DNA from: Butyrivibrio sp. AC2005
GTDB lineage: Bacteria; Bacillota; Clostridia; Lachnospirales; Lachnospiraceae
Assembly (NCBI RefSeq): GCF_000424145.1
Contig: NZ_AUJI01000043.1
Location: forward strand, 1 to 41,493
Length of the DNA: 41,493 bases
Direction of reading: 5' to 3'
Shown here piece by piece: positions 1 through 8,017 of this stretch; within the stretch, counting starts at the first letter, position 1; the number at the start of each line of letters is the position of its first letter. A model generated the notes under the pieces. The model was not told the origin of the DNA, did not search any database, and was given only the letters and a program-made list of their open reading frames with translations. A program made the position numbers and the translations under genes.

Positions 1-554
1 ATATACATCAGAGGACTGGCATAGTACCCACCATCATGCCAGAAGCCTCAAAAATATTTGCGGGAAAATCTTCCGGTTGGAAATCAGTCTATTCGCGAAC
101 AAATTTAATAATTGGGCTAACTGAAAAATAGGTGGTAGGTCAATAGAGTATAAATTATTCAATCTGACGTAAGGCTTTACGAAAAATGATAAAAGGTTTT
201 CAGTTTTAGTAGACCAATTGTTTGTTATTTTAAGAAATAGATTGAACTAACCTCAAGGAAATTATTTATAGAAATTTATTTTCCAGAAAAGTATGCTGAT
301 TTATAGCCCTAAATCAAAGAAAACTGATGGGTTGACGTAAGGGAAACGATATTACGTAAATAATTATAGGTAGTGTATCAGTCAAGATAAGGATTATCAG
401 GAAATATGGACTAAAAATAGTAAAATATGAGCATAAATCCGAAAACAAGATATAAGGAGCATGCATAGAAAGAGAAGTTATAAGGGTTGATCATTATGTG
501 TATAACAATTAGTAGTAAGCAGGGTTGAAAACATAAAGCAAATCCACCAAATCA
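1..554. other. AT-rich non-coding region upstream of proS
   Basis: I see no convincing gene here on either strand. The stretch is very AT-rich and stop-rich. The 10-mer TGACGTAAGG occurs twice, at 165-174 and 333-342. I looked for a T-box leader, which some Firmicute aminoacyl-tRNA synthetase genes carry, and found no T-box core and no terminator. The left edge may be the 3' flank of a gene outside the window. Confidence 0.5.
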
Positions 555-584
555 TTGACAAACAGTGCATTAAAGCTATATCAT
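555..584 (+). promoter_or_regulatory. Sigma-A-type promoter of proS
   Basis: A consensus -35 box TTGACA (555-560) is followed by an 18-nt spacer and TATCAT (579-584, five of six matches to TATAAT). The inferred transcript has a leader of roughly 55 nt before the proS ATG. The ribosome site AGGAGA (634-639) sits 7 nt before that ATG. Confidence 0.65.
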
Positions 585-646
585 GATACAAACTATGCGA
601 ATTAGAAAACACATACAAATAAGTAATAAGATTAGGAGAATTAATC

Positions 647-2083
647 ATGGCACAGGATGGAAAGAAACTTGTATCAGAGATAACCTCAATGGATGAGGAT
701 TTCACACAATGGTACACTGACGTAGTCACAAAGGCAGGACTTATCAGTTACTCAAATATCAAGGGCTTTATGGTTATTAAGCCGGCAGGATATGCTATAT
801 GGGAGCTTATTCAGAAGCATCTTGATGAGAGATTTAAGAAGACTGGTGTTACAAATGCTTATCTGCCAATGCTGATACCGGAGTCTCTTCTTCAGAAGGA
901 GAAGGATCACGTCGAAGGTTTCGCACCGGAGGTGGCATGGGTTACTCATGGTGGAATCGAACCTCTCACAGAGAGATATTGTGTACGTCCTACATCGGAG
1001 ACTCTTTTCTGCGATTACTATAAGGGAGAGATTCATTCATACAAGGATCTGCCTCAGGTACTTAATCAGTGGTGCAGCGTTGTTCGTTGGGAGAAGGAGA
1101 CAAGACCTTTTCTTCGTTCAAGAGAATTTCTCTGGCAGGAAGGCCATACAGCACATGCCACATTTGAAGAGGCTGAGGAGAGAACTCAGCAGATGCTGAA
1201 TGTTTATGCAGATTTCCTTGCTGAGGATATGGCTATTCCGGTTATCAAGGGTCAGAAGACTGAGAAGGAGAAGTTTGCAGGAGCAGATGCTACATACACA
1301 GTAGAGGCTCTTATGCATGACGGACGTGCTCTTCAGTCTGCAACAAGCCATAACTTTGGTGATGGCTTTGCCAAGGCTTTTGAGATTCAGTATGCCGGAA
1401 AAGACAACAAGCTTCACCATGTATTCCAGACTTCATGGGGCGCAACAACAAGACTTATCGGTGCAATGATCATGGTACACGGTGATAATTCAGGTCTTGT
1501 GCTTCCGCCCAGAATTGCACCTGTTCAGGTTATGATAGTTCCTATTCAGCAGAAGAAGGAAGGCGTGCTTGAGACAGCAGGTAAGATGCTTGAGGCACTT
1601 AAGGACTTCAGAGCTAAGATTGATGATTCAGACAGAAGTCCCGGATATAAGTTTGCTGATCAGGAGATGAGAGGTATCCCGCTTCGTATTGAGATTGGAC
1701 CTAAGGACATTGAAGCAGGTAAGTGTGTTCTTGTCAGAAGAGATACAAGAGAGAAGATAGAATGTGCTATTGATGAAGTAGCAGCTAAGGTAGGAGAGCT
1801 TCTTCCTCAGATACAGAATGACATGTACGAGAGAGCTAAGAATCACCTTGAGACACATACTTTTGCTGCAACCACAAAGGAAGAGTTCGAGGAAGCATTC
1901 AAGGAGACCAAGGGCTTTGTAAAGGCTATGTGGTGTGGAGACAGAGCATGTGAGGACAAGATCAAGGAAGATTATTCCGTAACAAGCAGATGCATTCCTT
2001 TTGAGCAGGAGAATCTGTCAGGAACATGCGTATGCTGTGGTAAGCCTGCAACCAAGATGGTTTACTGGGGCAGAGCATATTAA
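647..2083 (+). CDS. proS: Proline--tRNA ligase, archaeal/eukaryotic-type short form
   Basis: The enzyme charges tRNA-Pro with proline in the cytoplasm. The 478-residue protein shows the class II synthetase signatures: a motif 1 region near residues 71-80, RPTSET at 114-119, motif 2 at about 147-170 (RWEKETRPF then EGHTAH), and motif 3 around [14 protein letters not shown]. The C-terminus has clustered cysteines (CVCC near 461-464) and ends in tyrosine, as in the archaeal/eukaryotic-like class. The roughly 180-residue editing insertion of the long bacterial form is absent. The start is supported by AGGAGA 7 nt upstream. A tRNA-Pro gene and the CCA-adding enzyme lie in the same window. Confidence 0.95.
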   Translation: MAQDGKKLVSEITSMDEDFTQWYTDVVTKAGLISYSNIKGFMVIKPAGYAIWELIQKHLDERFKKTGVTNAYLPMLIPESLLQKEKDHVEGFAPEVAWVTHGGIEPLTERYCVRPTSETLFCDYYKGEIHSYKDLPQVLNQWCSVVRWEKETRPFLRSREFLWQEGHTAHATFEEAEERTQQMLNVYADFLAEDMAIPVIKGQKTEKEKFAGADATYTVEALMHDGRALQSATSHNFGDGFAKAFEIQYAGKDNKLHHVFQTSWGATTRLIGAMIMVHGDNSGLVLPPRIAPVQVMIVPIQQKKEGVLETAGKMLEALKDFRAKIDDSDRSPGYKFADQEMRGIPLRIEIGPKDIEAGKCVLVRRDTREKIECAIDEVAAKVGELLPQIQNDMYERAKNHLETHTFAATTKEEFEEAFKETKGFVKAMWCGDRACEDKIKEDYSVTSRCIPFEQENLSGTCVCCGKPATKMVYWGRAY

Positions 2084-2130
2084 TCCATTTTGGCAATATG
2101 CAATACCAAGACGAAAGATAGAAGAAAGAG

Positions 2131-3495
2131 TTGGATAGAAAAACAATCAAAATTGATATACCTGCACCTGCAGCCGAGATTCTGGATAAACTCCACGATG
2201 CCGGTTATGAGGCCTATGTGGTCGGAGGATGCGTAAGAGACAGTATACTGGGTAGAGAGCCCGGTGACTGGGACATTACCACCAGCGCCAGGCCCGAGCA
2301 GGTAAAAAATATATTCGGAAGAACCGTAGATACCGGAATACAGCATGGAACTGTTACTGTCATGATGGGCAAGGAAGGGTTTGAAGTTACCACCTATCGT
2401 ATAGACGGTGAATATGAGGATGGAAGACATCCGAAGGATGTAACTTTCACGGCAAGTCTTATTGAGGACTTAAAGAGAAGGGACTTCACAATAAATGCCA
2501 TGGCTTATAGTGATGAGGATGGTCTTATTGATGAGTTTGACGGTCTTACGGATATTGATAAAAAAATAATAAGATGTGTGGGAGAGCCAAGAGAACGTTT
2601 TACAGAGGATGCCCTCAGAATGATGAGGGCTATAAGATTTGCAGCTCAGCTTGGCTACTCCATAGAGGAAGATACCAGAAAGGCAATAACAGAGCTTGCA
2701 CCTACACTTAAGAGAATAAGCTCAGAGAGAGTGCAGGTCGAGCTTGTTAAGCTTCTCATATCGGATAATCCGGGAAAAGTAAAGGAACTGTACCAAACAG
2801 GGATTACCGCTGTTTTTATGCCTGAGTTTGATAAGTGCTTTGTTACACCTCAGAATAATCCGCATCACTGTTACAATGTCGGTGAACACATTATCAAATC
2901 TGTAGAGGCCGTAAAAAACGATAAGGTTTTAAGAATTACAATGCTTTTTCATGATATTGAAAAGCCTTCCTGCAGAACTACTGACGATGAAGGAATAGAT
3001 CATTTCCGCGGTCATGCTGTAAAGAGTGCTGATACAGCGGTTATGATCTTAAGAAGGCTTAAGTTCGACAGAGATACCATGGATAAAGTCGAATTGCTTA
3101 TAAAAAACCATGACTGGCGTTTTCCTGCAGAGAAAAAGAATGTCAGAAGGGCCATGAATAAAATAGGGGATGAGCTGTTCCCATATTTTATAGAGGTAAA
3201 AAAGGCAGATACTGCAGCACAGAGTAGTTATCTTCAGGATGAGAAGTACGAATGGATAGACAGACTAAATGTGCTTTACGATGAGATAAAGAGAGACGGA
3301 GAGTGCTTTTCTTTAAAAAATCTTGCTGTCAATGGTAAAGACCTTATTGATAAGGGTATTAAACCCGGCAGGGAGCTGGGTGACATACTTTCAGCGATGC
3401 TTTCGGATGTGATTGATGATCCGTCTCACAATACGAAGGAATATCTGCTGGACGAAACTAATTTTACCGGGTTTGCTATGAAAGGGAATGAATAG
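2131..3495 (+). CDS. cca: CCA tRNA nucleotidyltransferase with HD domain
   Basis: The enzyme adds or repairs the 3' CCA of tRNAs. The N-terminal polymerase head has VVGGCVRD (about residues 29-36), the metal-binding GDWDIT, and RRDFTINAMA. The RNA-binding part has TEDALRMMRAIRFAAQLGY. An HD-type domain follows, with HCYNVGEH, FHDIEKP and HFRGH. The 454-residue length suits the HD-containing bacterial class. The start is a TTG behind a weak purine-rich site. No in-frame ATG precedes the conserved head, so TTG is the best choice. The gene lies 47 nt after proS with no clear terminator between. The tRNA-Pro gene at 33610 does not encode CCA and would need this activity. Confidence 0.93.
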   Translation: MDRKTIKIDIPAPAAEILDKLHDAGYEAYVVGGCVRDSILGREPGDWDITTSARPEQVKNIFGRTVDTGIQHGTVTVMMGKEGFEVTTYRIDGEYEDGRHPKDVTFTASLIEDLKRRDFTINAMAYSDEDGLIDEFDGLTDIDKKIIRCVGEPRERFTEDALRMMRAIRFAAQLGYSIEEDTRKAITELAPTLKRISSERVQVELVKLLISDNPGKVKELYQTGITAVFMPEFDKCFVTPQNNPHHCYNVGEHIIKSVEAVKNDKVLRITMLFHDIEKPSCRTTDDEGIDHFRGHAVKSADTAVMILRRLKFDRDTMDKVELLIKNHDWRFPAEKKNVRRAMNKIGDELFPYFIEVKKADTAAQSSYLQDEKYEWIDRLNVLYDEIKRDGECFSLKNLAVNGKDLIDKGIKPGRELGDILSAMLSDVIDDPSHNTKEYLLDETNFTGFAMKGNE

Positions 3496-3507
3496 AGCTT
3501 GGGGATA

Positions 3508-3529
3508 TTTCCAAATATATATTTGGAAA
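3508..3529. promoter_or_regulatory. Perfect 22-bp palindrome upstream of the PEGA gene
   Basis: The run from TTTCCAAATAT to ATATTTGGAAA reads identically on both strands across all 22 positions. It lies between the cca stop and the next start, ending one base before the GGGGGAAG ribosome site. It could be a dimeric repressor operator or an RNA hairpin hiding the ribosome site. It has no T-tract, so it is not an ordinary terminator. No regulator is recognisable from the sequence alone. Confidence 0.6.
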
Positions 3530-3542
3530 AGGGGGAAGACTT

Positions 3543-5294
3543 ATGAAAAATAAATTTCAGAGATTCTTCATACTGCTGCTTGCGGTAGTTTTTCTCATGC
3601 AACAACCACTGTGTGTATCCGCTGTGGAATCTGATGTGAGCGATGATACCAAGGTTAGAGTTTCACTTCTTGGCAAATATGATTCGGCTGATACTGCAGC
3701 GGTTAAGCAGATTAATACATATTCCAAGACAATTCAGTTCAGAAATCACGATATAGGTAAGAACTATACATTAAGCTATGACAATACTTCAATGATATAT
3801 GATATTCATGGGAATCCCATGTCTGCTTCACTTCTTGAAGTTGGTCAGATTGTTGATATAACCTTTTTAAAAGGAGTAAAGCACCTTAATTCACTGGTTG
3901 TTTCAGATGAGGCGTGGGTTGAGGCAGAGGTCAATAATTTTGATCTTGTCAGTGATGATGAAACAGCAAAGATTAATGGCACTGTTTTTCATATAACACC
4001 TAAAACACTTATTATCTCGGATGGGCAGGCGGTTAATCCGGAGGATATTCTTTCGACGGATACAATACGCGTAAGCGGAATAGATAAAGAGATTTACAGC
4101 ATAGTGGTAACAAGAGGACACGGATATGTAAGCCTCTCGTCTGATACGGTAAATGACAGAAGCCTTGTAGGAGCCTGGATTGAACTTGATAAAGAGGTAA
4201 TCCGTAAGATAACTCCCAATATGCTTATCAGTGCTCCTGAGGGTAGTTATAATGTCAGCATCTTAGGTAATGGTGCTAAATTTCAGTCTGAGATAGTTGT
4301 AAATCGCAATGAAGAGACTGTTATAGATACAAGCGTTGCTGAGGTTGAAAAGATTAAGGAGGGAAATGTTACTTTTATAGTGACACCTTCTGAAGCAAGA
4401 GTATTTGTGGATGGCGAAGAGGTTTTGACGGAGGTTCCCCGAAGCTATACATATGGCAAGCATAAGCTCCATGTAATGGCTGAAGGATATGAACCACAGG
4501 ATCATACCCTTAAGGTTGCTGAACCCGATGCCACACTTTTTATAGATCTTGAACCAAAGGAAAATACTGATAAGGCATCAGAGGAGGCATCTGATAAAGC
4601 TTCATCAGATGATGAATCATCAAGTGATTCTTCAAGCACTTATGATGATGGCAGTAGATATATTGTGACTGATGGAAATGCCGCAGACACAGCGTCAACT
4701 AAGGAAAAACAAAAGAAGACGAATTCTTCCAATACCAAGTCTTCTTCAAGCTCATCAAGTGCAAGCTCGGGAGAAGTTGATTCTGATGCTGCAGCTACGG
4801 AGGCGTCTTCGGAGGATGATTCAGGAGAAGATAGTTCTGATGGAAATAAGGCATCAGATGCTGCATCAACAGGGGATAGTTCCAATTCGGATTCATCTGA
4901 TTCAGGATCTTCTCAAGAGGACAGTAACGAAATTGCCGGATATAAAGTTACATTTGATACTCCTATAGGAGCTGAGGCATATCTTGACGGCAATTATGTT
5001 GGAATTTTGCCGGTAACGTTTGTGAAAACAGCAGGCAAGCATATGGTTACTCTTCAGAAGGATGGCTATCAGACGAAGAGCTACACTATACAGGTTGATA
5101 AGGAAAAGACAAATGTGACTTATTCATTTCCTGATCTCGTTCCTGTAAGCCATGAAGACAATACCTCGGATAATGATGATAACAGCGGAAATAGCAATAG
5201 TGGAAGCAGCGGAAGTGATGCTGCTGACGAAAATAAGACTTCTGGCGATGAGGATACATCAGGTGAACCGGAGGTCAGTGGAGGACAACCATGA
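3543..5294 (+). CDS. Secreted PEGA-domain protein with Ser/Asp-rich linkers
   Basis: The 583-residue protein starts with a signal-peptide-like segment: basic MKNK, a hydrophobic core, and likely cleavage after VSA near residue 27. Two PEGA-like domains are visible, at about 274-339 (VFVDGEEV, GKHKLHVMAEGYEP) and 466-533 (AYLDGNYVG, GKHMVTLQKDGYQ). A Ser/Asp/Glu-rich low-complexity linker (about 340-465) joins them, and a similar tail (534-583) follows. PEGA domains are beta-rich extracellular modules often linked to the cell surface, and the precise role is unknown. No sortase motif or lipobox is seen. The ribosome site is GGGGGAAG. The stop overlaps the next start by ATGA, so translation may be coupled to rqcP. 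Confidence 0.8.
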   Translation: MKNKFQRFFILLLAVVFLMQQPLCVSAVESDVSDDTKVRVSLLGKYDSADTAAVKQINTYSKTIQFRNHDIGKNYTLSYDNTSMIYDIHGNPMSASLLEVGQIVDITFLKGVKHLNSLVVSDEAWVEAEVNNFDLVSDDETAKINGTVFHITPKTLIISDGQAVNPEDILSTDTIRVSGIDKEIYSIVVTRGHGYVSLSSDTVNDRSLVGAWIELDKEVIRKITPNMLISAPEGSYNVSILGNGAKFQSEIVVNRNEETVIDTSVAEVEKIKEGNVTFIVTPSEARVFVDGEEVLTEVPRSYTYGKHKLHVMAEGYEPQDHTLKVAEPDATLFIDLEPKENTDKASEEASDKASSDDESSSDSSSTYDDGSRYIVTDGNAADTASTKEKQKKTNSSNTKSSSSSSSASSGEVDSDAAATEASSEDDSGEDSSDGNKASDAASTGDSSNSDSSDSGSSQEDSNEIAGYKVTFDTPIGAEAYLDGNYVGILPVTFVKTAGKHMVTLQKDGYQTKSYTIQVDKEKTNVTYSFPDLVPVSHEDNTSDNDDNSGNSNSGSSGSDAADENKTSGDEDTSGEPEVSGGQP

Positions 5295-5530
5295 GACTTG
5301 ATAAATATTTAAAAGTAACAAGACTTATAAAGCGAAGAACAGTAGCAAATGACGCATGTGATGCCGGAAGAGTCATGATAAATGACAGGGTGGCAAAAGC
5401 CGGCACAGATGTCAAAGCAGGAGATATAATATCCATAAGCTTTGGAAATAAGGATGTTAAGGTAGAAGTTCTGGATGTCAAAGAAACAATCCATAAAGAG
5501 GATGTATCATCGCTTTATCGATATATTTGA
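5291..5530 (+). CDS. rqcP: S4-domain RNA-binding protein, RqcP/YabO-like
   Basis: A 79-residue protein that is essentially one S4 fold: MRLDKYLKVTRLIKRRT at the start, then ANDACDAGRVMINDR and KAGDIISISFG. This matches the small RqcP (YabO/Hsp15-like) family, which in Bacillus helps RqcH add C-terminal alanine tails on obstructed 50S subunits. The ATG overlaps the preceding TGA (ATGA). Position before divIC, tilS, hpt and ftsH matches the Firmicute order and supports the assignment. The sporulation genes yabP and yabQ, which usually follow in spore formers, are absent. Confidence 0.85.
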   Translation: MRLDKYLKVTRLIKRRTVANDACDAGRVMINDRVAKAGTDVKAGDIISISFGNKDVKVEVLDVKETIHKEDVSSLYRYI

Positions 5531-5540
5531 TATGTGGTAT

Positions 5541-5569
5541 TTGACAGCACATTTTATGAGTACTAAAAT
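5541..5569 (+). promoter_or_regulatory. Promoter for divIC (and possibly tilS-hpt-ftsH)
   Basis: TTGACA (5541-5546), an exact 17-nt spacer and TAAAAT (5564-5569) form a near-consensus sigma-A promoter in the 104-nt gap after rqcP. Confidence 0.7.
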
Positions 5570-5634
5570 AGATTTGAAGAGTTATGTTTCCGAAATAACG
5601 TTTGTAACAGGATGTTTTCGGATGGGGAGAGATA

Positions 5635-5952
5635 ATGGCAACAAGAGCAAAGTATAAAAGAGGCAGTGTTCAAAATACATATGGAATGATTATGGCTACT
5701 GTTGCTGTGGCTCTGCTTCTTGTGGTTGTTTTGGTAAGAAGCTTTAGTCTGGTTCAAAAGAGAGACCAGTATCAGAGCAGAATTGAAACATTACAGGCGC
5801 AGATAGATAAAGAAACAGAGCGTAGTGAAGAGATAGCAGAATTCGAGACATATACAACTACCAGAAAGTATATTGAACAGGTTGCAAAAGAAAAACTGGG
5901 TCTGGTATATCCCGGAGAGATAATTTTCAAGGATAAAAGCTCAGGAAAATAA
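5635..5952 (+). CDS. divIC: Septum formation initiator, DivIC/FtsB family
   Basis: A 105-residue bitopic membrane protein with a short basic cytoplasmic N-terminus, one transmembrane helix (about 18-38), and an extracellular coiled coil (about 45-70). The family motif follows with YIEQVAKEKLGLVYPGEIIF, close to the usual LGxVxPGE. DivIC/FtsB proteins pair with FtsL in the division complex. The start is supported by GGGGAGA. The gene occupies the conserved slot between rqcP and tilS. Its name is assigned by family and synteny. Confidence 0.88.
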   Translation: MATRAKYKRGSVQNTYGMIMATVAVALLLVVVLVRSFSLVQKRDQYQSRIETLQAQIDKETERSEEIAEFETYTTTRKYIEQVAKEKLGLVYPGEIIFKDKSSGK

Positions 5953-5964
5953 AAAGGTGATAAG

Positions 5965-5995
5965 AGCTCCGGAAGTACATACTCCGGAGCTTTTT
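5965..5995 (+). terminator. Intrinsic terminator or attenuator between divIC and tilS
   Basis: AGCTCCGGA (5965-5973) pairs perfectly with TCCGGAGCT (5983-5991) across a 9-nt loop, and the T-tract runs 5991-5995. It lies only 14 nt before the tilS ATG, too close for a separate complete promoter, so some read-through is expected. Confidence 0.75.
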
Positions 5996-6008
5996 AGATT
6001 TAGAAAAC

Positions 6009-7436
6009 ATGAATAATCTGACTGAGGAATTAAAAAAATACATAAAGAGCGAGAGGCTGATTTCAAGTGGAGAGATAGTACTTGCGGGAGTGTCGGGTGG
6101 AGCGGATTCTGTCTGTCTTTTTCATACTCTCTGCGAGCTTAGGGAGGAGCTTTCTTTTAGTCTGTATGTAGTTCATATTAATCACATGATAAGAAAAGCG
6201 GCAGACAGTGAAGCGGTTTTTGTTGAGAGACTATGTGAAAAATGGGATGTTCCTTTTTACAGAAGAGATATAAATATACCTGAAATTGTGGAAAAATCTC
6301 CCTCCTCAGAGGAAGAAGCAGGAAGAAATGAAAGGTATAAAGCTTTCTGTGATATAGCCGGTGAGATAGAAAGGAAGACAGGCAAGCCTGTAAAAATCGC
6401 TACGGCACATAACAGGAATGATCAGGCTGAGACAGTTCTTCACAATCTTTTCAGAGGAAGCAGGATAAAAGGATTGTCAGGAATCAGAGCAAAAGGCACG
6501 AGGGAAGGCTTTGAGCTGATAAGACCTCTTTTGATGACAGGAAGGGATGAGATAGAAAAATACCTGTCGGAAAAAGGATATGAATACTGTAATGACAGTA
6601 GCAATTTTACGGATGACTACACCAGAAACCGTATAAGACATAATATTATTCCTGTGGCCAATGAACAGATAAATCCAAGGGCAGATCTGCACGTGGCGGA
6701 AACAGCCGAATATCTTGCAAAAATAGATGAATATCTTGAGGGACAGGCTAATCTGGTAAAAAACTGGCTTATCGAGAACTCCAGGGAAGAAGTGATAATG
6801 GACTGCATAGTCCTTGCCGGGGTACCGGATATTATCAGGGAGAGACTTATAATTAAGGGAATCCATCTTCTTTATCCGCATGTTAAGGATATTCAGGCAG
6901 TACATATTAAGGAGCTGTCAGCGATTGTGATGAGTACTGACGGAAGTGCAATGCTGGATTTGCCATATGGAATAAAGGCAGTAAGAAATTATGACAAGCT
7001 GCACTTTTATTTTGAAACCGATGACAAAAATGCGGAAAATGATAGCATAGTGCTTGACCTAAGCAAAATAGAGGATGGCGATACCATTGAGAGGGAAATT
7101 CCTAATCTGGGAATGGTAAATATCAGGGTTTTTCCTTATAAAAGCTCATTCAAAATACCTACAACCGAATATACGAAATGGTTTAATTATGATAAAATAA
7201 GTAATAGTTTGCAGTTCCGTACGAGAAGAACAGGAGATATAATCTCGCTCGGAAATGGAAATAAGAAACTGAAAAAATTCATGATAGATGAAAAAATCCC
7301 GATTAATAAGAGAGATGAGCTCTATATACTGGCGGACGGGGGTAATGTTCTCTGGATTCCCGGATACCGAATGGGCGATTTCTATAAACTGGATGATGAT
7401 TCAGACAGAGTTTTGGAAGTAACAGTTATTAAATGA
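6009..7436 (+). CDS. tilS: tRNA(Ile)-lysidine synthetase
   Basis: TilS converts C34 of the CAU-anticodon tRNA-Ile to lysidine so that it reads AUA. The PP-loop SGGADS is at residues 29-34. The N-terminal ATPase also has HINHMIR and ATAHNRNDQAETVLHNLFRG. The C-terminal TilS domain is recognisable from FRTRRTGDII, KLKKFMIDEKIP and VLWIPGYRMGD. The 475-residue length is normal. No clear ribosome site precedes the ATG, but no better start exists before the PP-loop. The gene sits directly after a terminator-like hairpin and before hpt, as in Bacillus. Confidence 0.94.
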   Translation: MNNLTEELKKYIKSERLISSGEIVLAGVSGGADSVCLFHTLCELREELSFSLYVVHINHMIRKAADSEAVFVERLCEKWDVPFYRRDINIPEIVEKSPSSEEEAGRNERYKAFCDIAGEIERKTGKPVKIATAHNRNDQAETVLHNLFRGSRIKGLSGIRAKGTREGFELIRPLLMTGRDEIEKYLSEKGYEYCNDSSNFTDDYTRNRIRHNIIPVANEQINPRADLHVAETAEYLAKIDEYLEGQANLVKNWLIENSREEVIMDCIVLAGVPDIIRERLIIKGIHLLYPHVKDIQAVHIKELSAIVMSTDGSAMLDLPYGIKAVRNYDKLHFYFETDDKNAENDSIVLDLSKIEDGDTIEREIPNLGMVNIRVFPYKSSFKIPTTEYTKWFNYDKISNSLQFRTRRTGDIISLGNGNKKLKKFMIDEKIPINKRDELYILADGGNVLWIPGYRMGDFYKLDDDSDRVLEVTVIK

Positions 7437-7480
7437 TTAAGAAAGACGGAGTGCATGACACTTCCGGAAGAGAGGTAATT

Positions 7481-8005
7481 ATGGCAGAATCAGTTAGAGT
7501 ATTACTTTCTGAGGAAGAAGTAGACAAGAGAATACAGGCAATAGGCGAGCAGATTAGCAAAGACTATGCCGGCAAGACAGTACATCTTATATGTGTACTT
7601 AAGGGTGGCACATTTTTCATGTGTGAGCTTGCAAAGAGAATTACAGTCCCTGTAACTATGGACTTTATGTCTGCTTCAAGCTATGGTTCATCAACCAAGT
7701 CCAGCGGAGTAGTTAAGATCGTTAAGGATCTTGATGAGCCTATTGCCGGTAAGGATGTACTGGTTGTTGAGGATATTGTGGATTCAGGAAGAACTCTCAG
7801 CTATCTTCTTAAGATGCTTGGTGACAGAGGACCTTCAAGCATTAAGCTCTGCACTCTTCTTGACAAACCTGAGAGAAGAGTTATGGACGTACACGTAGAC
7901 TACACAGGCTTTGAGATTCCGGATGAGTTTGTTGTGGGCTATGGTCTGGATTATGATCAAAGATATCGAAACCTTCCTTACATTGGGGTAGTAGAGTTCG
8001 ATTAA
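7481..8005 (+). CDS. hpt: Hypoxanthine phosphoribosyltransferase
   Basis: A purine-salvage enzyme that makes IMP or GMP from hypoxanthine or guanine and PRPP. The PRPP loop VVEDIVDSGRTLSYLL is clear, along with LKGGTFFMCELAKRI, ASSYGSSTKSSG and the C-terminal VGYGLDYDQRYRNLPYIGV. I prefer the ATG at 7481 (174 residues): it has a GGAAGAGAGG site and its MAESVRVLLSEEEV aligns with the usual family start. An in-frame ATG at 7433 overlaps the tilS stop and would add 16 unlikely residues. The tilS-hpt-ftsH order is conserved in Firmicutes. Confidence 0.93.
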   Translation: MAESVRVLLSEEEVDKRIQAIGEQISKDYAGKTVHLICVLKGGTFFMCELAKRITVPVTMDFMSASSYGSSTKSSGVVKIVKDLDEPIAGKDVLVVEDIVDSGRTLSYLLKMLGDRGPSSIKLCTLLDKPERRVMDVHVDYTGFEIPDEFVVGYGLDYDQRYRNLPYIGVVEFD

Positions 8006-8017
8006 AGGGGATAAACA

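Noticed and set aside
1..646. T-box leader for proS
   Set aside because: The T-box core and a downstream terminator/antiterminator pair are not visible. A simple promoter close to the gene explains the region better.
4640..4968. Long open frames on other strands and frames within the PEGA linker
   Set aside because: They are shadows of the Ser/Asp/Glu-rich low-complexity repeat. They have no ribosome site and their composition only mirrors the repeat.
7433..7480. Upstream ATG for hpt overlapping the tilS stop
   Set aside because: It would add 16 residues unlike the family, and the ATG at 7481 has a better ribosome site.
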